Positions 1 through 8,463 of a stretch of 49,608 bases of DNA are shown here, one piece after another. The notes beneath the pieces were generated by a model. That model was not told the DNA's origin, ran no database searches, and saw only the letters and a list, made by a program, of their open reading frames with translations. Origin of the DNA: IDS-8 sp964491485 (GTDB lineage: Bacteria; Pseudomonadota; Gammaproteobacteria; Steroidobacterales; Woeseiaceae); the NCBI GenBank assembly GCA_964491485.1, contig CAZBGV010000015.1, forward strand, positions 1-49,608, given 5' to 3'. Position numbers and translations under genes: made by a program. The first letter of the stretch is position 1. Each line of letters starts with the position of its first letter.

Positions 1-10
1 AGATGTTTTT

Positions 11-86
<76 letters not shown>

Positions 87-149
87 CCCCGCGATCCGTT
101 CCCGGGACGTGCGGCCCGGATCGGGCCGTCCGCGGGAACGCGGCTGCGG

Positions 150-177
150 ATTGTACCGGTTTGCTCCGGGTTTTGCC
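150..177 (-). promoter_or_regulatory. possible tRNA-Thr promoter
   Basis: On the minus strand a TACAAT hexamer (150-155) lies about 64 bases upstream of the tRNA 5' end. A weak GGCAAA (172-177) sits 16 bases further up. The -10 is good and the -35 is poor. Nothing else is recognised in the 150-base gap between the tRNA and the Fur-family gene. Confidence 0.35.
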
Positions 178-237
178 GCTGCCTGCGAGCAGGCCGCCCG
201 CCGCAACTCACCTCGCGCGGGCGTCGGGCGGAGCGCT

Positions 238-648
238 TCAGCCGGGCGAGCGGTCGCGGACCCGGATCAGCACCTCCACGCTTTCCTGCTCCGTGCCGGG
301 CGGCAAGGGCGGCAGGTCCATGATCCGTACCTGGTCCTCCGGGATGTCGCTGAGCTCCCCGGTCTCGACGTGATAGAAGTGGTGGTGGGCGTGCGTCGTG
401 GAATCGTAGTACTTGCGGTCGGGGTCGACGGTCAGCTCGCGGACGAGCCCGCATTCGCTGAACAGCTTCAACGTGTTGTAGATCGTGGCCTTGGAGACGC
501 GACTCCCCGCGGCCCGCAGGCGGTCCAGGATCTGGTCGGCGGACAGGTGCTGCGCGCGCTCCAGCAGCACCGCCGCGACCTCGAGCCGCTGGGGCGTCGG
601 TTGCACACCGTGGCGGGTCAGCTTCTCCTGCAGGTCCTCAGGAGTCAT
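238..648 (-). CDS. Fur-family transcriptional regulator (Irr/Fur-like)
   Basis: This is a 136-residue metal- or redox-responsive repressor of the Fur superfamily. An N-terminal winged helix contains the motif SKATIYNTLKLFSECGLVRE, which matches the family's recognition-helix region. The C-terminal dimerisation half has the His-rich metal loop THAHHHFYHVETGEL and ends in a basic VLIRVRDR strand. No CxxC pairs of a structural zinc site are present, so it looks more like Irr-type or minimal Fur proteins than Zur or classical Fur. The start at 648 is chosen because GGAAAGGG lies 8 bases upstream of that ATG. In-frame starts at 675 and 741 have no comparable ribosome site. It is transcribed away from the pilin operon across a roughly 200-base gap. 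The regulated metal cannot be told from sequence. Confidence 0.9.
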   Translation of the reverse strand: MTPEDLQEKLTRHGVQPTPQRLEVAAVLLERAQHLSADQILDRLRAAGSRVSKATIYNTLKLFSECGLVRELTVDPDRKYYDSTTHAHHHFYHVETGELSDIPEDQVRIMDLPPLPPGTEQESVEVLIRVRDRSPG

Positions 649-854
649 GGGGCGGGCCCTTTCCGTATCTCTCATCGAATCAACCGGTTGCCGAGTATAG
701 ACCAACTCGCGCGACAAAATCTCCCTGCGCCGCCGCGGCACCGGGCGCGGCGGCGCTCCCGAAACCGTGCAAATCGCCCGGAAATGGCGCTGCCACGGGC
801 GGTCGCGGCGCCCTATTCTCGCCCTTCGCCACCGTCCGGACAGGGAGGTCCGAG

Positions 855-1394
855 ATGCGGAGCAAGAGGACGTGCCGCGCCTTCAGCCTGTACGAGCTGG
901 TCATGACGCTCGCCATCGCCGCGCTCGTGCTCACCGTCGGCGTCCCGTCCTTCGGCGGGCTGCTCGCCGACAAGCGCCTGCGCGTCGAGTCCGACGCCCT
1001 GTTCCACGCCTTTCACCTGGCCCGCAAGGTCTCGATTGCCCGGCGCCGCGTGGCCTCTCTCTGCCCGAGCGGCGACGGTACGAGCTGCGCGCCCGGCACC
1101 GACTGGTCGGCCGGCTGGATCCTGTTCGTGAACGACGATCGGGACGATCCGCCGCGGCGCGACTCCGGCGAGCGGCTGCTCGTCACGCACCGGGTGGACG
1201 ACCGCGTGCGCATCGCCGCCAACCGCCGCGGATTCACGCTCCGTTCCACGCAGCTGCGGGCCACCAACGGCACGCTCATCGTCTGCGATCGCCGCGGGCG
1301 CGCGCCGGCCCGCGCCGTGGTGGTGAGCTACACGGGCAGGCCGCGGGTGGCGCGCCAGGACGCGCGCGGCGACGCTTACACCTGTCCGGATTAA
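855..1394 (+). CDS. fimT: FimT/GspH-family minor type IV pilin
   Basis: This 179-residue prepilin has a short basic leader followed by AFSLYELVMTLAIAALVL, a type III signal peptide. Prepilin peptidase PilD would cut before Phe and N-methylate it. Glu+5 (SLYE) is present. The residue before the cut is Ala instead of the usual Gly, which PilD tolerates in some substrates. A hydrophobic helix of about 20 residues leads into a variable C-terminal domain with Cys pairs, typical of FimT/GspH pseudopilins. The ribosome site GGGAGG lies 6 bases before the ATG. It is the first gene of the minor-pilin cluster that continues to pilE. FimT homologues prime pilus assembly and, in some naturally competent species, bind DNA. 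Assignment as FimT, with the next gene as FimU, rests on order only. Confidence 0.85.
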   Translation: MRSKRTCRAFSLYELVMTLAIAALVLTVGVPSFGGLLADKRLRVESDALFHAFHLARKVSIARRRVASLCPSGDGTSCAPGTDWSAGWILFVNDDRDDPPRRDSGERLLVTHRVDDRVRIAANRRGFTLRSTQLRATNGTLIVCDRRGRAPARAVVVSYTGRPRVARQDARGDAYTCPD

Positions 1395-1491
1395 GTCAAA
1401 CGGGTCGGCGCAGTGCTACCGCTCGTCGTCAGGTGCGGCCCGCTCGTCGGAAAGGATCGGGGTCCCTGCACAGCGACAGTATATTCGCGGC

Positions 1492-2094
1492 ATGCAGAAG
1501 TGCACACAGCTGGGCTTCACCCTTTACGAGCTCCTGATCACGGTGCTGATCGTTGCAATCGTGCTCTCGATCGGTGTGCCGAACCTCGGCGAGTTCACGC
1601 GCAACAGCCGTGTGACCGGCCTGGCCAACGACCTGCACGGCAGCTTCTATCTCGCACGCTCGGAGGCGGCACGCGCGAAGCTGCCGGTCACGATCTGCGC
1701 GAGCGCGGCGCCGTTTGGCGCCGCCGCGTGCAACGGAGCGGGCTTCGACGACGGCTGGATCGTCTTCGTCGACGCGAACGGCAACGGGGTCCGCGATGCC
1801 GCCGGCGACAACGTGCTCAAGGCCTTCCCTCCCGCGCACGACACGATCCATATCCATGCGAGCGGCAAGAAATTCACCTTCGCGGCAACCGGCCTCGGAA
1901 TCGAAGGCACGCCCTTCATCGCAATGATCTGCGATCAGCGCGGCAATACGATCGCTCCCGGCGGGGATTCCGCGGCGCGGCGCATCGTGGTGTCGCCGAT
2001 CGGGCGCTCCACCATCATCAAGAGCATCACCGCAATCGACGCATCCATCGCCGCCTTCGACGGCGACGACCCGCTGGACGTGACGTGCGACTGA
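1492..2094 (+). CDS. fimU: FimU/GspH-family minor type IV pilin
   Basis: This is a second GspH/FimT-type prepilin of 200 residues. It has the canonical leader cut site G^FTLYELLITVLIVAIVLSIG with Glu+5, and a globular domain with Cys residues (CASAAPFGAAAC near the middle). It shares the fold and N-terminal design of the preceding gene but differs strongly after the helix, so it is a diverged paralogue. In Pseudomonas, FimU joins PilV, PilW, PilX and PilE in the tip-associated priming complex. The ATG has no clear ribosome site. A TATATT hexamer lies 7 bases before it, so a short-leader or leaderless transcript is possible but unproven. The 97-base gap to fimT shows no terminator. Confidence 0.85.
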   Translation: MQKCTQLGFTLYELLITVLIVAIVLSIGVPNLGEFTRNSRVTGLANDLHGSFYLARSEAARAKLPVTICASAAPFGAAACNGAGFDDGWIVFVDANGNGVRDAAGDNVLKAFPPAHDTIHIHASGKKFTFAATGLGIEGTPFIAMICDQRGNTIAPGGDSAARRIVVSPIGRSTIIKSITAIDASIAAFDGDDPLDVTCD

Positions 2095-2117
2095 ACGCGC
2101 GGCACAGGAGTCACGCA

Positions 2118-2612
2118 ATGCATCGCCCGGCAGGAACGATCGACAGAACCGCGGCCGGCTTCTCGCTGATCGAAGTGCTGATCGCGCTGATCGTCATGTC
2201 GGTCGGGATGCTCGGCATCGCCGGGCTCTATGTGCACGGCATGCAGGCGGGCCGCACGTCCCTGTTCCGCCACCACGCCGTCGCTTTGGCCGGCGACGTC
2301 GCCGACCGCATCCGCGCGAACCCGCTCGGCAAGGGCGCGTACAACGATAACGGACCGGTCACGATGGCACCGGGAACGCTGTGCCTCACGGCCCCGTGCA
2401 GCCCCGCGGACATGGCGGCGAACGACATCTGGGCCTGGGACCAGCAGGCGCGAGGCACGCTGCCCGACGGCGACGTCGTCGTCAGCTACACGGCGCCCGC
2501 GGGCGCGGGCGAGCCGGCGAAGTACGAGGTCACGATCAACTGGAGGGAGGCCGGCCAGGACCCGCCGCCCTTCTACAAGGTCGTGTTCCCTGTTTTCGAG
2601 CCCAAACCCTGA
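2118..2612 (+). CDS. pilV: type IV pilus minor pilin PilV
   Basis: The 164-residue prepilin has the processing site G^FSLIEVLIALIVMSVGMLG, which matches the PilV/GspI signature, followed by a domain ending in a short Pro-rich tail. The start at 2118 is supported by ACAGGAG seven bases upstream. The open frame extends further 5' but overlaps fimU and has no signal features there. PilV is a minor pilin that links the FimU/PilW/PilX/PilE set during initiation of type IV pilus assembly at the inner membrane. The stop is followed 8 bases later by the pilW start, so the genes are one operon. Confidence 0.9.
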   Translation: MHRPAGTIDRTAAGFSLIEVLIALIVMSVGMLGIAGLYVHGMQAGRTSLFRHHAVALAGDVADRIRANPLGKGAYNDNGPVTMAPGTLCLTAPCSPADMAANDIWAWDQQARGTLPDGDVVVSYTAPAGAGEPAKYEVTINWREAGQDPPPFYKVVFPVFEPKP

Positions 2613-2620
2613 GGCACTCG

Positions 2621-3625
2621 ATGAGCGCGCGCGTACTCGATCGACCGGCTGCAGCGAATCGCCAGGGGATTGCGGGCGTCACGCTCGTGGAGCTCATGGT
2701 CGCGCTCGCGATTGGTTCGTTCCTCATCATCGGGGCCGTCAAGATCGCGACCAACAGCCGGCACGCCTTCCGCGTGAACGAGTCGATCGCGGCCGTGCAG
2801 GAGACCGCGCAGTTCGCGCTGGATACCCTCGAGGCCGACCTGCGCATGGCCAGCAACTGGGGCATGCTGAGCCGCGCCGATGCCATCCAGGGGCGCTGGA
2901 TCTCGGACTCCGATCCGGATCCGCTGGGCGTGCTGCCGACCGCGGGCATCGCGTGCGGCGCCGAATGGGCGCTCAATCTCGTCACCCCCATCGAAGGCAG
3001 CGACAACGACTACACGCTGCCGGGCGCGTCGTGCGCCGCCGAAGGCGGTGAGCAGCCGCAGTCGGACACGCTCACGGTGCGGAGAGCGGCGCAGGACGTG
3101 CCGGCAGCGCTCGCCGACGGCCGTCTTTACGTGCAATCCACCCGCACCCAGGGGCAGCTTTTCTCGGACGGCACCGTTCCGGCCGGTTTCGATCCGACGA
3201 GCACGGATTCGGAATCCCACGCGCTGATCGTGAACACCTACTACGTGGCCGCCGATTCCGAGCTGATCCCCGGCGTGCCTGCGTTGCGCCGCAAGACGCT
3301 GACCGAAAGCGGCGGCGTTCCCGTGGTCCAGGACCTCGAAGTCGCGCCGGGCGTCGAGAACCTGCAGGTGCGTTTCGGCGTGGACATCAACCAGGACAAC
3401 GCGGTCGACCAGTACGTCGATCCCGACGACCCGCTTCTCGCCAATGCCTCGACGCGTGTGCTGACCGCGCGGATCTGGATCCTGGTGCGCGCCATCGATG
3501 CCGAGACCGGCGTCGAGAATCCGCCGACCTACACGGCAGGGAACGTAACGGTGAACACACCCGACGACAGTTTCCGGCGCCTGCAGGTATCGAAGACGAT
3601 CCTGCTGAGGAACGCACGCTCTTGA
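2621..3625 (+). CDS. pilW: type IV pilus minor pilin PilW
   Basis: This 334-residue prepilin has the cut site G^VTLVELMVALAIGSFLIIG and the following NSR and QETAQFALDTLEADLRMA segments seen in PilW/GspJ proteins. It is the largest minor pilin of the set, as is usual. A Ca-like acidic stretch (DINQDNAVDQYVDPDDP) lies late in the protein. The gene overlaps the pilX start by 4 bases (TTGA), indicating translational coupling. Its role is in the minor-pilin priming complex of the type IV pilus. Confidence 0.9.
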   Translation: MSARVLDRPAAANRQGIAGVTLVELMVALAIGSFLIIGAVKIATNSRHAFRVNESIAAVQETAQFALDTLEADLRMASNWGMLSRADAIQGRWISDSDPDPLGVLPTAGIACGAEWALNLVTPIEGSDNDYTLPGASCAAEGGEQPQSDTLTVRRAAQDVPAALADGRLYVQSTRTQGQLFSDGTVPAGFDPTSTDSESHALIVNTYYVAADSELIPGVPALRRKTLTESGGVPVVQDLEVAPGVENLQVRFGVDINQDNAVDQYVDPDDPLLANASTRVLTARIWILVRAIDAETGVENPPTYTAGNVTVNTPDDSFRRLQVSKTILLRNARS

Positions 3626-4125
3626 CGGACAACGCCATCATGCCGCAATCGACTCCTCATCGCACTTTCACCGGGCGCCAGCGCGGCGCCGCGCTGATCG
3701 TCGGCCTGATACTGCTGGTCGTCGTCACGGTGCTCGCCATCTCCGGAATGAACACGGCGACGACCGAGCTCGCGATCGCGCGCAACGACCAGAGTTTCGA
3801 ATATGCGTTCCAGGCGGCTGAAACGGGCCTGGAACGAGCCCTGTCGCGCAGCTATTTCGAGACGACTTCGACGCCCCAGGCATTGCCGCGCTACGACATC
3901 ACCTCGAGCAACTACTCGGTCAATACCCAAATCCGCTTCGAGAACACGACGATCGTGCCCGACAAGGCTTTCAGCCTGGGCAGCGGCATGGCGGCGTATC
4001 ACTTCGTCGCCGAGGCATCTGCCCAATCGACGCGGGTTGCCGATGGTGCCACCAACGATCGTGACGCGTCCGCCCGCCATACCCAGGCGTTCTACGTCGT
4101 CGGCCCCGGATCGCCGTCGCTCTGA
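3622..4125 (+). CDS. pilX: type IV pilus minor pilin PilX
   Basis: The 167-residue protein has the PilX N-terminus: a basic leader, then QRGAALIVGLILLVVVTVLA, without the usual Glu+5 that GspK/PilX proteins also lack. The motif TTELAIARNDQSFEYAFQAAETGLE is the typical PilX helix. The start is taken as TTG at 3622, which forms a TTGA overlap with pilW and has GAGGA ten bases upstream. ATG at 3640 is an alternative and would give a 161-residue product. In homologous systems PilX binds PilV/PilW and helps recruit PilY1 to the pilus tip, which fits its position upstream of pilY1. Confidence 0.85.
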   Translation: MTDNAIMPQSTPHRTFTGRQRGAALIVGLILLVVVTVLAISGMNTATTELAIARNDQSFEYAFQAAETGLERALSRSYFETTSTPQALPRYDITSSNYSVNTQIRFENTTIVPDKAFSLGSGMAAYHFVAEASAQSTRVADGATNDRDASARHTQAFYVVGPGSPSL

Positions 4126-4151
4126 TGCCGCGCATCAGGGGAGCTCACGCC

Positions 4152-4496
4152 ATGTTCAGATCGCACCGCACCGTTCTCGCCATCCTGCTGCTCGGCCTGG
4201 CCCTGCCGGCGGCCGCCGATTTCACAGTCGTCACGGAAGCGTATGAAGTCGCGCTTTCCGACCTGCGCCTGCCGGGCGCGACGAACGGCACGCTCACGTT
4301 CCGGGAATGCCGCAAATGCGACTACCGCACCGTGCGCGTAACGGCGGCCACGCACTATGCGGTAAACAACGAAGCGCTGACCCTGGAAGGTTTTCGCAAG
4401 GCCGTCGCGGATGTACGGAACCCGTCCGACGTCACCGTCACCGTGGAGCACCACCTCGAGTCCGACACGATCACCGGGCTCGAGGTGTGGTTCTGA
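4152..4496 (+). CDS. small periplasmic protein of the minor-pilin operon, unknown function
   Basis: I do not recognise a named family. The 114-residue product starts with a Sec signal peptide (hydrophobic AILLLGLALPAAA, cut before DFTVV). A compact domain follows, with a CRKC motif near the middle and a conserved-looking LEVWF C-terminus. The start at 4152 has GGGGAG eight bases upstream. An in-frame ATG at 4125 overlaps the pilX stop but would put residues before the signal peptide. It sits between pilX and pilY1, and the pilY1 start is 29 bases downstream, so it is co-expressed with the pilus tip genes. A CxxC suggests metal binding or disulfide chemistry, perhaps aiding PilY1 folding. That role is inference only. 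Confidence 0.75.
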   Translation: MFRSHRTVLAILLLGLALPAAADFTVVTEAYEVALSDLRLPGATNGTLTFRECRKCDYRTVRVTAATHYAVNNEALTLEGFRKAVADVRNPSDVTVTVEHHLESDTITGLEVWF

Positions 4497-4525
4497 CACG
4501 GGGAGGCAGCGGGAAAGGAATCGCT

Positions 4526-7500
4526 ATGAGCACCCTGACGCGCAGGATCACCCAGGTGGCCGCCGGCGCGCTGCTGGCACTGGCCGCAGTCGCCCCGCCG
4601 GCCCTCGCCGACGATACGGAGCTGATGCTGCTCATCCCCGACGTCACCGTCCGACCGAACATCCTGTTCATGCTGGACACCTCGGGCAGCATGACGAGCC
4701 AGGTCAGCACCAAGACCCCGTATGACCCTGACACCGTGTACCCGGTGAGCAACGAGTGCAGCCCGGACGCGATCTACTGGACGGATGTCGACGTCGTGCC
4801 GAGCTGCACCTCCGGGCAACAGGTCGCGAAGACCGCGTTCCAGTGCGCTTCAGCGGCAAACCCGCTGCGCGGCATCGGCAGCTACACGGACACGATGGTC
4901 CAGCGCCGCGCGACGGCCGATCCCGACGTGTTCCGCTGGCAGGAGCTCAAATCCGGCGTCAGCGACGGGACCGTGGAATGCATGGCCGATTCCGGCATGC
5001 ACGGTGCCGGCACCGCGGGCGAGGTCTACGCCTCCAATGACGACGAGGACCAGAGCGCCAGCGGCTTCAGCAGCGACGAGGCGCGCGAGCTTTCCTGGGG
5101 CAGCGCACCGGCGACGGTCACGTACACGGTCTACGACGGCAATTACCTCAACTGGAAGAATTCCACCGCCACCGCCAGCATCCGCAAGATCGACATTCTG
5201 AAGGCGGTGACCAAAGCCGTGCTGAATTCGGTATCGGGCGTGAACGTCGGCATCATGCGCTTCAACGGCAACGAAGGCGGCATCGTCATCAAGGCCATGC
5301 AGGATCTCGATGCCAACCGCGATGCGATCTTCACGACCGTCGGCGGCCTTCCCGCGCAGGGCAATACGCCGCTCGCCGAGTTCATGTACGAAGGCGCGCT
5401 CTACTGGCGCGGGCAGACGCCGCACTACGGCTTGAACCACGCCGCTGCCGACCCCGACGCGCTCGACGCTGACGGCACGTACCGGGCGCCCGAAACGCAG
5501 ATGTGCGCCAAGAACTTCAATATTCTCATCTCGGACGGCCTGCCGAACGACGACAATGAGGAAGCGCCCACCCTGGCCGCGCAGGATCTGCCGAATTTCG
5601 GCGTGTGCGACGGCGGCACCGGGGACGGCGAGTGCCTGGACGACATCGCGGAATACCTCGCCACGACGGACATCGACGGCAACTCCGGCAACGGCGATCA
5701 GCTCGTCACGACGCACACCATCGGCTTCGCCGCGGACATCCCGATTCTCGACCAGACCGCGGCGGATTCCGGCGGGCGCTACTTCCAGGCAGACGATTTC
5801 GAGACGCTGACGACCGCGCTGCTCAACATCTTTTCCGACATCACCAAGCGCTCCCTCTCGTTCACCGCGCCCGCGATTGCCGTCAATTCCTTCAACCGCA
5901 CGCAGAACCTGAACGATCTCTACATCTCGGTGTTCGAGGCGCAAACGAACGTGCATTGGCCGGGCAACCTGAAGAAATACCGGGTCGCGCCGGTCAGCGG
6001 CCAGATGCAGATCGTGGATGCCAATGACCAGCCCGCAGTCGATCCCGCCACCGGCTTTTTCCGCGACGCGGCACAGAGCCTGTGGACCGATACGGGTCCC
6101 GACGGGGCGGACGTGACCGCCGGCGGAGCCGCCCACGAGGTGCCTGCCCCGGGTTCGCGCAAGCTGTACACGAACAACGGTACGGCCAATGCGCTCGAGG
6201 AAATCCTCACCTCGACGTTTACGGAAGGGGCGCTTTTCGGTCTCACGGGTGCCGCGGGCGAGCCGACCGTTGCGGACCTGATCGACTGGATGAAAGGCCG
6301 CGACGTCCGCGACGAGGATCTCGACAACGACACCACGGACGCGCGCAACGCGATGGGCGATCCGCTGCATTCGCAGCCCGCGTCGGTCGTTTACGGCGGC
6401 AGCCAGACCAATCCCGAGGTCGTCGTGTTCGTCGGGACCAACGACGGTTACCTGCACGCCTTCGACGGCGACACCGGCCGGGAGCTGTGGGCGTTCGTCC
6501 CGAGGGAGCTGCTGGGCGACATGAACCGGCTGTTCTTCGACCCGGCCTCCAATTTCAAGCACTACGGTATCGACGGCAGCGTCGTCCCGGTCGTTTTCGA
6601 CGAAGACAACAACGGAGTCATCGACGGCGCCAACGACTTCGTTTATCTCATTTTCGGAATGCGCAGGGGCGGCTCGAGCTACTACGCGCTCGACGTGACC
6701 GACAAGAACTCGCCCGACCTCCTCTGGGTGAGCCGGCTCCCGGAGTTCGGCCAGACGTGGTCCACACCCGTGATCGCCCGCGTCGATACGGACGACGACG
6801 ACTCGACCAGCGCGAAGCACGCGCGCGTCCGGGATGCCGTCGTGATCGTCGGCGGCGGCTACGACCCGGTCCACGACACGCCGGCGGCTCCGACCGGCGC
6901 GGACGGCCTCGGTACCGGCATTCACATGCTGGACCTGTTCAGCGGGAATCGCATCTGGTGGGCCGGCCCGAGCAGCTCGGCAGCCGACCTCAAGTTCCCG
7001 TCGGGTGTGACCCCGCGCGCCTTCCCCAGCCAGGTCCGGGTCGTCGACATGACCGGCGACGGCTTCGCCGACCGCATGTACGCTGCCGACGTGAGCGGGC
7101 GCATCTGGCGGTTCGACATCACCAACGGGAACCCGAGGAACAGCCTGGTCACCGGCGGCATCATCGCCGATCTCGGCACCCCCGGCGCGACCGAGAGTGC
7201 CGCGCCGGTTCCGCGGCGCTTCTACAACGCCCCGGACGTCGCGATCTTCAACGATCCGAACCAGGGACAGCGCTTCATCTCGATCAGCATCGGCAGCGGC
7301 TACCGCGCGCATCCGCTGAACAAGAACGCGAACGACATGTTTTTCTCGGTTCGCGACGCCAACGTGTTCAATCGCCTCACGCAGGAGGCATACAACGGTT
7401 ACGACGTGACGACCGTGGACGATCTCGTCGATGCCACGACCACGAGCGGGCCGGTGACGATCGGTCCGGAAAAACGCGGCTGGAAATTCGCGTTGCCCGA

Positions 7501-7885
7501 TGCGCAAGCCGTGCTTTCGGACTCGGTGACCTTCAACGATTCGGTGCTGTTCGTAGGGTTCTCACCCGACGAGAACACGAACAACCCCTGCCAGCCCAGT
7601 GCCGGCCGCAACGTCCTGTACCAGGTGAACGTGGTCAACGGTGACTTTGCGGTAAACAACCTGGATTCTCCCGTCGATGACGACAGCACGGAGAACGCGG
7701 TCGAGATCGCGCAGGGAGGCATCGCGCCGTCTCCCTCGGTGCTCTTCCCCGGCTCTGCCGTCGCGGATTGCGAGGGTGCCGAATGCTCGGCGCCGCCGAT
7801 CTTCTGCGTCGGCGCGGAATGCTTCCAATCGGGCTTCCCGAACAATCCCGTCAGGACGCTGTGGACACAGGACGGGATCGAATAG
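4526..7885 (+). CDS. pilY1: type IV pilus tip adhesin/biogenesis factor PilY1
   Basis: This is a 1119-residue exported protein with a Sec signal peptide ending near ALADD. A von Willebrand A domain has the MIDAS-like motif D51-T-S53-G-S55. The C-terminal half is the PilC/PilY1 beta-propeller, with repeats such as VFVGTNDGYLHAFDGDTGRELW. Two Ca-binding-type loops are visible: DEDNNGVID starting at residue 692 and DMTGDGFAD starting at residue 841. The length is close to that of Pseudomonas PilY1. The protein acts at the pilus tip and outer membrane, where it opposes retraction in a calcium-dependent way and contributes to adhesion and surface sensing. GGGAAAGGA precedes the ATG. The C-terminus has several Cys (CEGAEC, CVGAEC), likely disulfides. 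Confidence 0.95.
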   Translation: MSTLTRRITQVAAGALLALAAVAPPALADDTELMLLIPDVTVRPNILFMLDTSGSMTSQVSTKTPYDPDTVYPVSNECSPDAIYWTDVDVVPSCTSGQQVAKTAFQCASAANPLRGIGSYTDTMVQRRATADPDVFRWQELKSGVSDGTVECMADSGMHGAGTAGEVYASNDDEDQSASGFSSDEARELSWGSAPATVTYTVYDGNYLNWKNSTATASIRKIDILKAVTKAVLNSVSGVNVGIMRFNGNEGGIVIKAMQDLDANRDAIFTTVGGLPAQGNTPLAEFMYEGALYWRGQTPHYGLNHAAADPDALDADGTYRAPETQMCAKNFNILISDGLPNDDNEEAPTLAAQDLPNFGVCDGGTGDGECLDDIAEYLATTDIDGNSGNGDQLVTTHTIGFAADIPILDQTAADSGGRYFQADDFETLTTALLNIFSDITKRSLSFTAPAIAVNSFNRTQNLNDLYISVFEAQTNVHWPGNLKKYRVAPVSGQMQIVDANDQPAVDPATGFFRDAAQSLWTDTGPDGADVTAGGAAHEVPAPGSRKLYTNNGTANALEEILTSTFTEGALFGLTGAAGEPTVADLIDWMKGRDVRDEDLDNDTTDARNAMGDPLHSQPASVVYGGSQTNPEVVVFVGTNDGYLHAFDGDTGRELWAFVPRELLGDMNRLFFDPASNFKHYGIDGSVVPVVFDEDNNGVIDGANDFVYLIFGMRRGGSSYYALDVTDKNSPDLLWVSRLPEFGQTWSTPVIARVDTDDDDSTSAKHARVRDAVVIVGGGYDPVHDTPAAPTGADGLGTGIHMLDLFSGNRIWWAGPSSSAADLKFPSGVTPRAFPSQVRVVDMTGDGFADRMYAADVSGRIWRFDITNGNPRNSLVTGGIIADLGTPGATESAAPVPRRFYNAPDVAIFNDPNQGQRFISISIGSGYRAHPLNKNANDMFFSVRDANVFNRLTQEAYNGYDVTTVDDLVDATTTSGPVTIGPEKRGWKFALPDAQAVLSDSVTFNDSVLFVGFSPDENTNNPCQPSAGRNVLYQVNVVNGDFAVNNLDSPVDDDSTENAVEIAQGGIAPSPSVLFPGSAVADCEGAECSAPPIFCVGAECFQSGFPNNPVRTLWTQDGIE

Positions 7886-7908
7886 CTGCCTTGCGAGGTC
7901 GAACGGAC

Positions 7909-8328
7909 ATGGCCCTGAGAAATCGCCAGCGTGGCGTCACCCTGCTCGAGCTGATGATCGTCGTCGTGATCGTCGGCATCCTCGCGAGCATCGCCTATCC
8001 CAGCTACCGCCAGCACGTGCAGCGGGCGAAGCGCACCGAGGCGATGTCCGCGCTCCTGCAGATTGCCACGGAGCAGGAGCGCTATTACCTGAGCAACAAC
8101 ACCTACGCAGATAGCCTGACCGCCCTCGGCTTCGCCTCCGACCCGTTCACCACCGAGACCGGCACCTACCGGATTGACATCACCGACGCCGACGCCGACA
8201 CCTACATCGCGACGGCGACTTATCTGGTGGGCGACGACGAAGGGGCGAAGTGCGGGACGTTCTCGATCGACGCGACCGGCGCCAAGACCTCCGACCCGAA
8301 CGCCGACTGCTGGACCAGCACCCGGTAG
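7909..8328 (+). CDS. pilE: type IV pilus minor pilin PilE
   Basis: The 139-residue prepilin has the site G^VTLLELMIVVVIVGILASIA and the following AYPSYRQHVQRAKRTEA segment of the PilE family. The C-terminus has a Cys pair (KCGTFSID...NADCW) that would form the pilin disulfide loop. The start is supported by GAGGT nine bases upstream. It closes the minor-pilin operon, as in Pseudomonas and Xanthomonas. Its stop codon TAG (8326-8328) lies inside a REP-like element that begins one base earlier. Confidence 0.93.
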   Translation: MALRNRQRGVTLLELMIVVVIVGILASIAYPSYRQHVQRAKRTEAMSALLQIATEQERYYLSNNTYADSLTALGFASDPFTTETGTYRIDITDADADTYIATATYLVGDDEGAKCGTFSIDATGAKTSDPNADCWTSTR

Positions 8329-8463
8329 GAGCGCGCACCGCGCGCGACCCGCTGATCGAGGCCGCCCGCCTGGCGGCGGGCTCTGGGCGCAACTCAGCAC
8401 CGACCCGTAGGAGCCCGCCATGCGGGCGACACGACCACTATCGCCCGCCTGGCGGGCTTCTAC
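8325..8463. repeat. cluster of REP-type palindromes between pilE and lspA
   Basis: The gap between the convergent genes is filled by GTAG-type palindromic units. The unit at 8325-8348 is a variant with GCGCGC arms. A partial GCCCGCC/GGCGGGC palindrome lies at about 8362-8381. A full unit (GTAGGAGCCCGCC, then GCGGGCGAC) is at 8407-8430. An inverted unit is at 8441-8463. The last two form a head-to-head pair separated by 10 bases. The outer units supply the stop codons of both neighbouring genes. Units of this type recur at 12.2 and 29.2 kb. No transposase is nearby. Confidence 0.85.

Noticed and set aside
1480..1492. Leaderless promoter (TATATT) for fimU
   Set aside because: No -35 at a proper distance and the position is within a tight operon; noted only as a possibility in the gene entry.
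4850..7507. 885-codon minus-strand frame opposite pilY1
   Set aside because: The complementary frame of a strongly coding gene with high GC3; no domain or ribosome site supports it.
8325..8463. Possible short CRISPR array from repeated GTAGGAGCCCGCC units
   Set aside because: Units are palindromic, alternate in orientation, have 10-20-base irregular gaps and recur elsewhere singly in pairs; no cas genes. They fit REP elements.
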